DNA of 64,000 nucleotides from Antiquaquibacter metalliresistens (GCF_029211225.1 NZ_JARGEM010000002.1:248001-312000); one strand, 5' to 3'. Shown: positions 1 to 9,652, numbered from the stretch's first letter. The notes: generated by a model from the sequence alone, not told the origin. Numbers and translations: made by a program.

Positions 1-212
1 AGCCGCTCACCGACGAGGTCGTGCGGGCGGCGGATGTGGTGGTCACGATGGGCTGCGGGGACGCCTGCCCCGTGTATCCCGGCCGTCGCTATCTCGACTG
101 GGAGCTGCCCGACCCGGCCACGCTGACGATGGATGGGGTGCGCGAGGTGCGCGACGACATCGACCGCCGCGTGCGCCAGTTGCTCACCGAACTCGATTCG
201 CAAAAAGCATAG
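1..212 (+). CDS. ArsC-like low-molecular-weight phosphatase family protein, 3' end only
   Basis: About 70 C-terminal residues are visible because the window starts inside the gene; the frame is open from base 3 to a TAG at 210-212. The visible part (VVVTMGCGDACPVYPGRR, then WELPDP and a DDIDRRV helix) aligns closely with the C-terminal half of the complete arsC at 234-632, including both cysteines of the GCGDxCP segment. It is therefore a tandem paralogue of an arsenate reductase of the LMW-PTPase fold. The N-terminal CX5R loop lies outside the window, so catalytic competence cannot be judged. The 22-bp gap to the next gene suggests co-transcription. Confidence 0.85.
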   Translation, partial: PLTDEVVRAADVVVTMGCGDACPVYPGRRYLDWELPDPATLTMDGVREVRDDIDRRVRQLLTELDSQKA

Positions 213-230
213 ATAGCGGTCTATGCTTTT
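203..230. promoter_or_regulatory. Inverted repeat spanning the first arsC stop, just upstream of the second arsC
   Basis: AAAAGCATAGA (203-213) and TCTATGCTTTT (220-230) are perfect 11-bp arms around the 6-nt spacer TAGCGG. The element ends 3 bp before the ATG at 234. It is AT-rich against its surroundings. It could be an ArsR-type operator, or an intercistronic hairpin that separates expression of the two genes. No ArsR gene is in the window. Confidence 0.5.
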
Positions 231-233
231 CTC

Positions 234-632
234 ATGAAGCCTGTCGTCCTCTTCGTCTGCATCCACAACGCCGGTCGCTCCCAGATGGCCGCCGGTTACA
301 TGAAGGCCCTCTCCGGGGGTGCTGTCGAGGTGCGCTCCGGCGGCTCCGAGCCGGGCGACCAGATCAACCCGATCGCGATCCAGGCGATGGCCGAGGAGGG
401 CATCGACATCTCGCAGGGCGTGCCCCAGCTGATGACCACCGAGCAGGTGCGCGACTCGGACGTCGTGATCACGATGGGCTGCGGCGACGTCTGCCCGATC
501 TTCCCGGGCAAGCGCTACGAGGACTGGGAGCTCACCGACCCCAAGGGCAAGAGCATCGAGGAGGTGCGCCCGATCCGCGACGACATCAAGGGCCGCGTCG
601 AGGCGCTGCTCAAGGAGCTGCTGCCCGCCTGA
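234..632 (+). CDS. arsC: Arsenate reductase, LMW-PTPase family
   Basis: Complete 132-residue protein of the single-domain LMW-PTPase/ArsC family that reduces arsenate to arsenite in the cytosol with thiol cofactors. The P-loop CX5R(S) is at residues 9-16 (CIHNAGRS; Cys9, Arg15). The MGCGDVCPIFPG segment at 81-92 carries the two further cysteines (Cys83, Cys87) expected for thiol relay, and the acidic loop with Asp97-Trp98 follows. The length matches the family. The partner could be thioredoxin or mycothiol/mycoredoxin; sequence alone does not decide. No efflux gene is visible because the operon extends off the left edge. Confidence 0.9.
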   Translation: MKPVVLFVCIHNAGRSQMAAGYMKALSGGAVEVRSGGSEPGDQINPIAIQAMAEEGIDISQGVPQLMTTEQVRDSDVVITMGCGDVCPIFPGKRYEDWELTDPKGKSIEEVRPIRDDIKGRVEALLKELLPA

Positions 633-733
633 GTGGCCACTGAGTGGTCACCACTCATGGTGCCCGGTGACCGGGTGCGCGACGGTGGATGCAGCGGTCG
701 AACGACCGGCCATCCCGTCACGAAGGAACTGAC

Positions 734-1186
734 ATGCGTGCCACGTCCCTGCCCATCGCCGTCCTCGGCGCCGCCGCGCTGACCCTCTCGCTCACCGGAT
801 GCTTCGGCAACCCGGTCGAGAACCTCGTCGAGGGCGTGATCGAGAACCAGACCGGCATCGACGTGGACACCAGCGCCGGTGGCGGCTCGGCACAGGTGCC
901 GGACGGCTGGCCGGGCCTGCCCATCCCCGAGGGGCAGATCGTCTCCTCGCTCGCCATCGACACCACGTACACCCTGACCATCACGGTCGCCTCGGACGAG
1001 GTCGCTGGTTCGGTCGCCGACCAGATCGAGGGCCTCGGATACGAGGTGCTCGCCGAAGGCGACATGGGCGAGCTGAAGACCACGGTGCTGCAGAGCCCGG
1101 AGTGGACCGTGAGCCTCAGCTGGTACACCGACCCGGATTCCAACGGCGTCGTGCTCAACTACGGGGTCGCGAAGACCGACTCCTAG
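734..1186 (+). CDS. Putative secreted lipoprotein, unknown function
   Basis: 150 residues. The ATG at 734 is chosen because a GAAGGA-type ribosome-binding site (722-727) sits 6 nt upstream; upstream in-frame codons look non-coding. A lipoprotein signal peptide ends in the lipobox LTGC with Cys23. The mature part opens with an NPVENLVEG segment and a Gly/Ser linker, and the rest is a small beta-rich domain. I do not recognise a family. The stop codon overlaps the stop of the convergent regulator gene in a shared CTAG (1183-1186). Confidence 0.75.
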   Translation: MRATSLPIAVLGAAALTLSLTGCFGNPVENLVEGVIENQTGIDVDTSAGGGSAQVPDGWPGLPIPEGQIVSSLAIDTTYTLTITVASDEVAGSVADQIEGLGYEVLAEGDMGELKTTVLQSPEWTVSLSWYTDPDSNGVVLNYGVAKTDS

Positions 1187-3759
1187 ATCGGGCTCGCCTC
1201 GTCGAGCGCGCGCGCGAGTTCGTCGCGCCCGGTGACCCCGAGCTTGCGGTACACGCTCGCGAGGTGGTTCTCCACCGTGCGCAGCGAGAGCCCGAGCCGC
1301 TCGGCGATCTCACGATTGCGTTCGCGCCGGGCCGCCGCCACGGCCACCTCGCGCTCGCGCTCGGTGAGCTCGATGTCCGGATCGCGCGCGCGGTGAACCA
1401 GCACCATGCCGGGCCGGGCGATATCGGCCCGCCGTGCCGCCGCGCGCACCGCCAGGCGCGGGGCGCGATCGCGCTGGGCGAGACGCTCGGCCAGCAACAG
1501 CCCCTCCACCGCCGTCGTCACGTGACCGGCGCCGACCAGGCGATCCGTCAGGTCGACCACCGCAGCGATGTCGCCGACGTGCAGCGCCTCCGCTTGGGCC
1601 GCCACCACCGCGATGAACTCGCTGCCGGATCGATCGGCCGCCTCGCGCAGCAGCGGCGCCGAGCGCGCGGCATGCCCGAGTCGGGTGAGCAGCGCGAGGG
1701 TCATCGCGGTGAGCAGGTCGTGGCGGAACTCGAGCCCGGTCACGGCGGCGCGATGCACGGCGTCGGCCGCGGCATCCGTTCGCCCCTCGGCGGCCAGCAG
1801 CCACGCCTCGGCCTCGGCCGCGTGCAGCACCACCTTGACGTCGTCGCGGTGCGCGGCGGTCAGCGCGTCCAGCGCGCTGCGGGCCGCCTCGGCCTCGCCG
1901 AGCTGCGCCTGGATGCCGGCGTGCAGGGCGCTCGCCGCGCCGAGCAGTCCCGTGAAGTCCCGCCAGCGCAGTTGCTCCACGGCGAGCGCGGCGAGGTGCG
2001 CGGCCGCGTCGAGGTCGCCGCCCTGGGCGTGCACGATCGCGAGCGCGTAGGACCATTGGCCCGCCGCATCCGGGATCGCGGCCGAGCGCCGCTGCTCGGC
2101 GAACACCCGGGCGTCGCTCAGCCGCCCCTCCGCCACCAGCACCAGGAACTCTGAGAGGTCGAGCAGGTGCGGCGCGAACGGCATGGCGTCGACGGCGAGC
2201 CCCGCGAGCGGTCGCCCCACCGCCACCGCCTCCCGCGCCGGTGCGGCCTGACCCGCCATCGTGGCGAACATGGCCTGCCCGACCGCGGTGCTGAGCGCGG
2301 CGGCCAGATCGTCCGGACTCGCCGCCAGCTGCGTCAACCCGGCGCGGTCGCCGGCCATCACCCGCCACTTCGCGAGGTCGGGTGCCAGCAGCGCCCGCCC
2401 GGCATCGTCGAGACCGGCGAGCAGCGGCTCGACCTCGTCGACGGCGAGCGCGGGCGACCCGAGCCGGTACGCGATGTGCTGTCCGTGCCGGGATGCCACG
2501 ACCGCCCGCTCCCGCGGACCCGTCGCGAGCACCGTCGCCTGCGCGAACGAGCGCCCCGCCGCCTCGGCGTCCCCGAGCGCGGAGAGGGCACCCGCGCGCA
2601 CGATCATGGCCGCGAACCCCGACCCCGCCGCGAGCGCTGCATCGGCGAGCCGCAGCGCGGATCCGTGGTCCCCCGCCGCCTGGGCGTAGCCGGCCACCCA
2701 CTCGAGGTCGGCCACCCGGATCTGCTGTTCGGCATCCAACCGCAGGCACAGCGCCGTGAAACGGTACTGACCGTCGTCGAGCGGTTCGAGCCGTGCGGCA
2801 GCGGCGAGCCGGTCCTCGCGCCGCTCGCGGTCGGATCGGGCGGCGACCGCCTCGGCATACATGGGATGCACCACCCGCACATACCGCCCAGCACCGATGC
2901 TCTGCTCCGAGACCGCATCCGCCCGCAGCAACTCGTCGAGCGCGGACTCGTCCGCCGGCAGCACGGCCTCGCGAGGCCAGGGCTGGCTCAACGCGATCCT
3001 GCGCAGCAGCGCGCGGGCCGCGGCTCCGAGCGAGTCGAGGTGCCCGGCGACGGAGGCGAGGATGTGGGCCGGCAGTCCGGCGAGATCGAATTCGAGGCCG
3101 AACGGCCCGCTGTGCACGCCGTGCTCGCGCTCGGCCGCGAGCACCAGCTCCCGCACGAACAGCGGATTGCCCATCGTGCGCGCGCGCAGGTTCTGCACGG
3201 TGTGGGGGCTCACCCCGGCACCCAGCCTGCGGACGAGCACTTCGCGCAACTCGTCGTCGCTGAAGCCCTCGAGCTGGGTGACCTCCACGAGATCCTCGTG
3301 CAGCAGCCTGGCGATCGGGCCGGTGATGGGGTGCTCGTCGCGGGCGGTCAGCAGCGCTCGCACGCCGTACACCCGGGCGAGCTGGTAGACGGCGGCCGCC
3401 GACACCTCGTCGAGCAGCGGCGCGTCGTCGACCAGCAGTACGTGGTCCGCGGCGGCGGAGCCGATCGCGTTCACGAGGGCCGCGAGCCGCTCGTCCGCCG
3501 ACGCCAGGTGACGGAACCGCTCGGATGCCAGCAGCGGAGCCAGCGCCCCCATCGGCACCGACCGCAACTCGGCGAGCGCGACCACGGGCACCACGACCCG
3601 GCCGCCGACGCCGAGGCTCGCCGCCACCGTGGAGGCGAGCGTCGTCTTACCGACACCGCTGGGGCCGCGCAGCAGCTGCGAGCGGCGCCGTGCACCGCCG
3701 AGCCGCGCAACCAGTTGGTCGAGGATCGACTCTCGTCGCACGATCGGCCAGTCCTGCAC
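1183..3759 (-). CDS. LuxR-family regulator with N-terminal ATPase domain (LAL type)
   Basis: About 858 residues from the GTG at 3759. A longer in-frame extension exists but is low-complexity Arg-rich shadow. A Walker A loop GPSGVGKT lies at residues 32-39, and a Walker B-like LLVDDAP follows about 75 residues later, as in STAND/AAA-type signalling ATPases. A long alpha-helical middle part resembles TPR-like repeats. The last ~65 residues form a LuxR/GerE helix-turn-helix (ELTEREREVAVAAA, then NREIAERLGLSLRTVENH). LAL regulators integrate an unknown inducer with nucleotide binding to activate transcription. No obvious target operon adjoins it; the neighbours are a convergent lipoprotein and a divergent membrane protein. 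Confidence 0.88.
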   Translation of the reverse strand: MQDWPIVRRESILDQLVARLGGARRRSQLLRGPSGVGKTTLASTVAASLGVGGRVVVPVVALAELRSVPMGALAPLLASERFRHLASADERLAALVNAIGSAAADHVLLVDDAPLLDEVSAAAVYQLARVYGVRALLTARDEHPITGPIARLLHEDLVEVTQLEGFSDDELREVLVRRLGAGVSPHTVQNLRARTMGNPLFVRELVLAAEREHGVHSGPFGLEFDLAGLPAHILASVAGHLDSLGAAARALLRRIALSQPWPREAVLPADESALDELLRADAVSEQSIGAGRYVRVVHPMYAEAVAARSDRERREDRLAAAARLEPLDDGQYRFTALCLRLDAEQQIRVADLEWVAGYAQAAGDHGSALRLADAALAAGSGFAAMIVRAGALSALGDAEAAGRSFAQATVLATGPRERAVVASRHGQHIAYRLGSPALAVDEVEPLLAGLDDAGRALLAPDLAKWRVMAGDRAGLTQLAASPDDLAAALSTAVGQAMFATMAGQAAPAREAVAVGRPLAGLAVDAMPFAPHLLDLSEFLVLVAEGRLSDARVFAEQRRSAAIPDAAGQWSYALAIVHAQGGDLDAAAHLAALAVEQLRWRDFTGLLGAASALHAGIQAQLGEAEAARSALDALTAAHRDDVKVVLHAAEAEAWLLAAEGRTDAAADAVHRAAVTGLEFRHDLLTAMTLALLTRLGHAARSAPLLREAADRSGSEFIAVVAAQAEALHVGDIAAVVDLTDRLVGAGHVTTAVEGLLLAERLAQRDRAPRLAVRAAARRADIARPGMVLVHRARDPDIELTEREREVAVAAARRERNREIAERLGLSLRTVENHLASVYRKLGVTGRDELARALDEASPI

Positions 3760-3867
3760 GCGACCAGTATTCCGCACCCCGCCGCGGCCCGCGCGAGCGT
3801 GTCGAGGCGCCCGACGGCACGGCCATGGATAACGTGAGAGACGCCCCGAACCAGGACTGAGACGACG

Positions 3868-4488
3868 ATGCAGGTCACCACCCGATATCGACGCCGGGCT
3901 CTCGCGATCGCGGTCGTCGCGGTCGCGATCGCGTCGGCGATCGTCTTCGCCATCGCGAGTTTCGTCGCGGGTGCGCCGACGGACAGCCCGGTTCCGGCGC
4001 TCGCCGTGCTGGTGATGTGGGCGCTGCTCACGCTCGTGACCGGACGTGCGGCGTGGAACGGGTTGGCATTGCGCCGCCTGGCGAAGCTGCATCCGACCGC
4101 CCTGGTGTTCCTCGCCGAGCGGCAGGCCACACTGGCACCGGACCTGCCCGCCTATATGGCCGCGAAGGGTTACACGGCCGACGTGAGTCAGGGCTGGTTC
4201 CCCGCACTCGTCGATGATCGCGGCATCTCCGCGTGGTCGCCCGGGCCGCGGCCCAGGGAACTGCTGTTGATGCCCTGGGCCGAGCTCGACTCGATCACCG
4301 CGACCGCGTTCACCACCATCGACGGCCGCCCCGGGCGCGGCATCGCGGTGGATGTCGCCCCCTACGCGACCCCCTTGATCGTGACGGTGGGCTTCGCCGC
4401 GTTCGGCGTTCAGGCCGCGTTCGGCTCGCGCGGCATCGCGGAGATCGTCGCGGCCAGCAACGCGCAGCGGCCGGTCAGCCCGTCGTGA
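3868..4488 (+). CDS. Two-helix membrane protein of unknown function
   Basis: 206 residues. Two hydrophobic segments, roughly residues 10-33 (AIAVVAVAIASAIVFAIASF) and 44-58 (ALAVLVMWALLTLVTG), anchor the protein. They are followed by about 140 soluble residues with a PWAEL/SITAT region that could be PH-like; that fold guess is an inference. I recognise no family. The 3' end overlaps the 3' end of the convergent VIT1 gene by 14 bp. Confidence 0.7.
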   Translation: MQVTTRYRRRALAIAVVAVAIASAIVFAIASFVAGAPTDSPVPALAVLVMWALLTLVTGRAAWNGLALRRLAKLHPTALVFLAERQATLAPDLPAYMAAKGYTADVSQGWFPALVDDRGISAWSPGPRPRELLLMPWAELDSITATAFTTIDGRPGRGIAVDVAPYATPLIVTVGFAAFGVQAAFGSRGIAEIVAASNAQRPVSPS

Positions 4489-5524
4489 CCCCGAACAGCA
4501 GCCCGAGCAGGTAGGTGGCCGCGGCGGCGCCGTAGCCGATCGCCAGCTGGCGCAGCGCGCGCCCGAGCGGCGAGGTGCCGGAGAGCAGCCCGACGACGGT
4601 GCCGGTGGCCAGCAGTGCGACACCGACGAGCACGGCGGCGATCGCGGCCGCCGTGAAGCCCTCGGCACCGAAGATGTAGGGCAGCACGGGGATGATCGCG
4701 CCGGACGCGAAGAACAGGAAGCTCGAGAGCGCGGCGCCGATGGCGGTGCCCACGGACTCGTGCTGCGCACCCTCACGCCTGGGCATCAGCTCGATGCCGG
4801 CGATGATGAGGTCCGCGTGGGCCTTCGCGTCGTCCGGGGACATGCCGCGGGCGCGGTAGACCAGGGCGAGTTCGTTCGCGTCGACGTCGAGGTGGGGCAG
4901 GGCATCCGCACCGTTGTCGTTCGGCGTGGTGGCGTCGAGCAGCTCGCGCTGCGACTGCACCGAGACGAACTCGCCGGCACCCATCGAGAGCGCCCCAGCG
5001 AGCAGACCGGCGATGCCCGCCAGCAGCACCACGTGGTTCGGCATGCCCGCGGCGGCGAAGCCGAGCACGAGCGCGAGGTTGGAGACGAGCCCGTCGTTGG
5101 CGCCGAACACGGCCGCGCGGAACGTGCCGGAGAGCCGCTGCCGACCGCGCGCGGCGAGGGCGCGCACGACCTCCTCGTGGATGCGCTCGTCCGCGGCCAT
5201 CTGCGTCGTGGCATCCGCGTCGCGGTCATAGGGCGAACGGGACTCGGCCCGCTGCGCGAGCGCGAGCACGAACACCGAACCGAACCGCCGGGCGAAGAAG
5301 CCGAGGAACGCGGTGCGCAGGTCCCGCTTGGGCTCGCCGGCCTGGTCGCCGAGCAGGTCGAGCCAGTGCTGTTCGTGCCGGCGCTCGGCATCGGCCAGGG
5401 CGAGCAGGATCTCCTGCTCCTCCCCCGTGCGGCGCGAGGCGAGGTCGCGGTAGATGGCGGCCTCCGCGCGCTCGGCGGCGAGGTAGCGGCGCCAACGGCG
5501 GATCTGGGCGTTGGTGGGCGTCAT
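4475..5524 (-). CDS. Ferritin-like/VIT1 fusion, predicted iron or manganese transporter
   Basis: 349 residues. The N-terminal ~150 residues form a rubrerythrin/ferritin-like helical bundle with metal-ligand patterns (Glu21; E47-R-R-H50; a later DERIHEE). The C-terminal half is a VIT1/CCC1 transporter with five hydrophobic helices; SMGAGEFVSVQSQ is the family's conserved first-helix and cytosolic metal-site segment. Such erythrin-VIT1 proteins export or sequester Fe2+/Mn2+ at the membrane. The ATG at 5524 was chosen over 5533 because GAAGG lies at proper spacing only for 5524. A predicted structured RNA precedes the gene, suggesting metal-responsive control. Confidence 0.9.
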   Translation of the reverse strand: MTPTNAQIRRWRRYLAAERAEAAIYRDLASRRTGEEQEILLALADAERRHEQHWLDLLGDQAGEPKRDLRTAFLGFFARRFGSVFVLALAQRAESRSPYDRDADATTQMAADERIHEEVVRALAARGRQRLSGTFRAAVFGANDGLVSNLALVLGFAAAGMPNHVVLLAGIAGLLAGALSMGAGEFVSVQSQRELLDATTPNDNGADALPHLDVDANELALVYRARGMSPDDAKAHADLIIAGIELMPRREGAQHESVGTAIGAALSSFLFFASGAIIPVLPYIFGAEGFTAAAIAAVLVGVALLATGTVVGLLSGTSPLGRALRQLAIGYGAAAATYLLGLLFGVTTG

Positions 5525-5563
5525 GGTGGACATCCTTCGGTCTGGTCCGGCCGGAGAATGCGG

Positions 5564-5628
5564 GGTGCACACTTCGGCCGGAGTCGTGGCCGAAGGTCTC
5601 GTTCGCCAGTTCGCACTGGTGGAGCACC
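5564..5628 (-). ncRNA. Candidate structured leader RNA (three-helix junction) upstream of ferritin-VIT1
   Basis: Read on the minus strand, 65 nt fold as follows. P1 is GGTGC (5628-5624) with GCACC (5568-5564). P2 is CCAGT-GCGA-ACTGG (5619-5606) with a GNRA tetraloop. A 10-nt linker CGAACGAGAC follows. P3 is CTTCGGCC-N8-GGCCGAAG (5595-5572). It ends about 40 nt before the VIT1 start, and CTCCGGCCG is repeated downstream, which could allow an alternative pairing. It has no GGGGAGUA box, so it does not look like a standard yybP-ykoY manganese riboswitch. A riboswitch role is inference from position and foldability. Confidence 0.4.
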
Positions 5629-5694
5629 GGGTCACCTGCGTCGGCGACCAGTATGTCGATGTCTCACTCGACCGCGCTCGTGGCGCGGCGGGAA

Positions 5695-6609
5695 CTACTC
5701 CCCTTCGATACCACCATGGTACTGGATGCCCCAGCCGACCGCCCAGGCCGCCCCGGGTTCCAGCCACTGCAGCCCGAGCCCCGAGTTGAACGCGTTCGCG
5801 GGGGCGGTCATCGGCTCCAGCGCGATCGCGGTGCCGGCGCCCGGGAACTCGCGCGTGATGAACGCCTGGAGGTAGCCGTGGCGCTCGTCCTGCAGCAGGC
5901 GCACCTCCCGGCCGTCCGGCGCGCGCAGCAGGGCGCTGACCCCGCCGACCGTGCTCACGCCGCCGAACGCGTCGTCGAGTTCGAGGTCGCGCACGAGGCG
6001 GCCGGCGCGCAGGTCCCACTCGGTGCCCTCGACGTCGTGCTCGCGGATCGGGTTGAGGCGGGCATCCACCTCGAAGTGGGTGGCGGCGTTGAGCACCAGG
6101 GTGAGCTCGTCGGTGGGCACCCCACCGATCTTCAGGAACGGGTGGGTGCCGACCGCGACCGGTGCGCGACCCGATCCGACGTTGCGCACGCCGTGGGTGA
6201 CCTCGATGCCCTGCGCGACGAGCGCGTAGCGCACGGTGGTCTCGAGGTGGAACGGATACCCGTGCTGCGGGAACACGTCCGCGGCGAGCACCACCGACTC
6301 CGCGTCGCGCTCGACCAGCCGGTACGGGGTGTTGCGCAGCAGCCCGTGGATCGCGTTGTTGCGCTCGACCTCCGTGAGGTCGAGCTGCTGCACCGCGCCG
6401 TCGAGCTGCCAGCGGCCGTCTTCGACCCGGTTGGGCCACGGCATGAGCACGATGCCCTCGCCGAACGGCGGCAGGCTGTGCTCGGGGTAGGACTGCACGA
6501 GGTCGACGCCGTCGACCGAGAGCTCGCGCAGGCTCGCCGCGAGCTCGGTGATCACCGCCCGCGCCGTGCCTCGGGTGATGACGTGCTGTTCTCCGGTTGG
6601 CGCTTTCAC
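5695..6609 (-). CDS. galM: Aldose 1-epimerase (galactose mutarotase)
   Basis: 304 residues, the normal size. It interconverts alpha and beta anomers of galactose/glucose ahead of GalK. Family signatures are the NNAIHGLLRN segment with the first catalytic His, VGTHPFLKIG with the second His, and the C-terminal ALEPMTAPANAFNSG segment containing the catalytic Glu. The GTG at 6609 lies 7 nt downstream of a TAGGCT box, so it may be transcribed leaderless as well as by read-through from the DeoR gene 10 bp upstream. It belongs to the gal locus with galT and galK. Confidence 0.92.
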   Translation of the reverse strand: MKAPTGEQHVITRGTARAVITELAASLRELSVDGVDLVQSYPEHSLPPFGEGIVLMPWPNRVEDGRWQLDGAVQQLDLTEVERNNAIHGLLRNTPYRLVERDAESVVLAADVFPQHGYPFHLETTVRYALVAQGIEVTHGVRNVGSGRAPVAVGTHPFLKIGGVPTDELTLVLNAATHFEVDARLNPIREHDVEGTEWDLRAGRLVRDLELDDAFGGVSTVGGVSALLRAPDGREVRLLQDERHGYLQAFITREFPGAGTAIALEPMTAPANAFNSGLGLQWLEPGAAWAVGWGIQYHGGIEGE

Positions 6610-6616
6610 GGCGTCC

Positions 6617-6622
6617 AGCCTA
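6617..6622 (-). promoter_or_regulatory. -10 box for leaderless galM
   Basis: TAGGCT on the minus strand, 7 nt before the GTG at 6609. It overlaps the stop codon of the DeoR gene. No convincing -35 was seen. Confidence 0.45.
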
Positions 6623-7384
6623 GGCCCGCACCACTGTCAGCCCGTCGACGGGGAACTCCCCATCGGTCACGAGGGCGTCGAAGTCATCGAGGGCGGCGAT
6701 GCGGGCGAGCTCGATGCGGCCGAGCTTCGTGGCATCCGCGAGCACGATGCTGCGGGCGGAGCGCCGCATCGCCAGCGTCTTGATCTCGGCCTCCGGCAGG
6801 TTGAGGTTGGTGACCCCGGCGTCGGGGTGGATGCCGTTGCAGCCGATGAAGGCGAGGTCGAGGTTGAGCGCCGCCAGCATCGGTGCCGCGAACGGATTCA
6901 CCAGCGAGTGCTGCAGCGGCCGCAGGGTTCCGCCCGTGACGACCACGCTGAACCGCGGCAGCGCGGCCTCCAGCGCGAGCGCGATGGTCAGACCCGGCGT
7001 GACGACGGTGAGGTCGTGCAGCTCGCGGCGTGCGACGAGCGCACGGGCCAGGGCCATCGCCGTGGAGCCGGCATCGACGTAGACCGCCTGCCCCGACGTG
7101 ACGAGGGCTGCCGCGGCCCGGCCGATCGCGGTCTTGGCGGCGGCCTGCCGATCGAGGGAGGATTCCAGGCTCGGTTCGCTGAGGGTCGTCGGCATCGCTC
7201 CGCCGTGCACCCGGGTGATCAGCCCGGCCGCCTCCAGCGCGGCCAGATCACTGCGTACCGTGACCTCGCTGACGCCGAGCTCGAGGCTCGCCTCGCCGAC
7301 CCGCACGAAACCGCGCTCCGCGACCATGCCTGCGAGCTCGCGGCGGCGCGGGCTTACGATATCTTTCGCATTCGCAAGTTCCAC
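6620..7384 (-). CDS. DeoR-family transcriptional repressor of the galactose locus
   Basis: 254 residues from the GTG at 7384, which is preceded by TACGAT-N7, the local leaderless pattern; the next in-frame ATG would cut the DNA-binding domain. The N-terminal DeoR helix-turn-helix (RELAGMVAERGFVRVGEA, then LGVSEVTVRSDLAAL and HGGA) is followed by a DeoRC sugar-phosphate sensor domain with YVDAGSTAMALA and the conserved FIGCNGI and LADATKLGR motifs. It probably senses a galactose-pathway phosphosugar and represses itself, galM and the divergent galTK by binding the palindromic site in the shared promoter. Confidence 0.9.
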   Translation of the reverse strand: MELANAKDIVSPRRRELAGMVAERGFVRVGEASLELGVSEVTVRSDLAALEAAGLITRVHGGAMPTTLSEPSLESSLDRQAAAKTAIGRAAAALVTSGQAVYVDAGSTAMALARALVARRELHDLTVVTPGLTIALALEAALPRFSVVVTGGTLRPLQHSLVNPFAAPMLAALNLDLAFIGCNGIHPDAGVTNLNLPEAEIKTLAMRRSARSIVLADATKLGRIELARIAALDDFDALVTDGEFPVDGLTVVRA

Positions 7385-7398
7385 TTTCGATATCGTAA
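7354..7398. promoter_or_regulatory. gal operator with divergent overlapping leaderless promoters
   Basis: TTACGATATC (7354-7363) and GATATCGTAA (7389-7398) are perfect 10-bp inverted copies 25 bp apart. Two CTTTCG direct repeats (7363-7368, 7384-7389) lie between them, a pattern common in DeoR operators. The right copy contains both -10 boxes: TATCGT (7391-7396, plus) 6 nt before the galT ATG, and TACGAT (7397-7392, minus) 7 nt before the regulator's GTG. Binding here would shut both directions at once. Confidence 0.7.
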
Positions 7399-7402
7399 CG
7401 GC

Positions 7403-8487
7403 ATGCTCTTGGCCGGGATCACGAAGCACGCGACGACCATGGCGGACGGTCGCGAGCTCATCTACTACGACGACGCCGACACGACGCTGCCCGCGGAGCG
7501 CGCCGCCGACGTACGCGACCTGCCGGCGCGACCGGTCACCGCGACGATGCGCCAGGATCCGCTCACCGGCGAGTGGATCTCCATCGCGGCGGCGCGGCAG
7601 AACCGCGTGTTCCTGCCCTCGGCCGACCGCGACCCGCTCTCCCCCTCGACCCCGACCAACCCCTCCGAGGTGCCGTCGAACTACGACGTGGTGGTCTTCG
7701 AGAACCGCTCCCCCTCCTTCGGCCCCGAGCTCGGTGCGGTCGATCTGCACGGCGTCGGCATCGGGCGCACCGCGCCCGCGGTCGGCCGCTGCGAAGTCGT
7801 GTGCTTCAGCCCCGAGCACGAGGGGTCGTTCGGCTCGCTCAGCCCGAGCCGCGCACGCACGGTGATCGAGGCCTGGGCCGATCGCACCGAGGCGCTCTCG
7901 GCACTGCCCGGGGTGGCGCAGGTGTTCCCGTTCGAGAACCGCGGGGAGGCCATCGGGGTCACGCTGCACCATCCGCACGGCCAGATCTACAGCTATCCCT
8001 ATGTGACCCCTCGCACCCAGCGCCTGCTCGCCGCGATCGACGAGCAGGGCCCCGACCTCTTCGAGCGCATCCTCGACTTCGAGCGCGCGGGCGAGCGGGT
8101 CGTGCTCAGCGGCGAGCACTGGACCGCGTTCGTGCCGTTCGCCGCGCGCTGGCCGCTCGAGGTGCACATGCTGCCGCACCGCCACATCCCCGACCTCGCC
8201 GCCACCGACGACGCCGAACGCACCGAGCTCGCCGAGCTCTACCTGCGACTGCTGCGTGGGCTCGACGCCCTGTACGAGACCCCGACGCCGTACATCGCGG
8301 CGTGGCATCAGGCCCCCGTGCACGTCGGTCGCGACGCCGTGCGGCTCATGCTGCAGGTCACCTCGCCGCGGCGTGCCGCCGACAAGCTGAAGTACCTCGC
8401 CGGCTCGGAGTCGGCGATGGGAGCATGGATCGGGGACATCCCGCCTGAGCAGGCGGCAGAGTTCATCAGGGACGGGATCGGCAGGGC

Positions 8488-8491
<4 letters not shown>
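7403..8491 (+). CDS. galT: Galactose-1-phosphate uridylyltransferase
   Basis: 362 residues. It transfers UMP from UDP-glucose to galactose-1-phosphate (Leloir pathway, cytosol). The active-site HPHGQ is at residues 190-194, with His192 the expected nucleophile. FENRSPSFGPEL and the DPLTGEWISIAAARQNRV substrate-binding region are also present. The ATG at 7403 is the first base of a predicted leaderless transcript. The stop overlaps the galK start in ATGA (8488-8491), so galT and galK are translationally coupled. No galE is in the window. Confidence 0.95.
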
Positions 8492-9648
<1,157 letters not shown>

Positions 9649-9652
9649 CCAC

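Noticed and set aside
799-3837. Long plus-strand frames opposite the LuxR regulator
   Set aside because: Low-complexity Arg/Gly-rich translations without start signals; antisense shadow.
1183-4776. Full-length minus-strand frame of 1197 codons through the LuxR gene
   Set aside because: The first ~340 codons are Arg/Pro-rich low complexity antisense to the 3868-4488 gene; the ATPase domain begins right after the GTG at 3759.
5226-5627. Minus-strand frame starting with GTG upstream of VIT1 (MLHQCELANETFG start)
   Set aside because: It would overlap VIT1 by about 300 bp out of frame and lacks a ribosome-binding site; the region is better explained as a folded leader, though a short leader peptide cannot be excluded.
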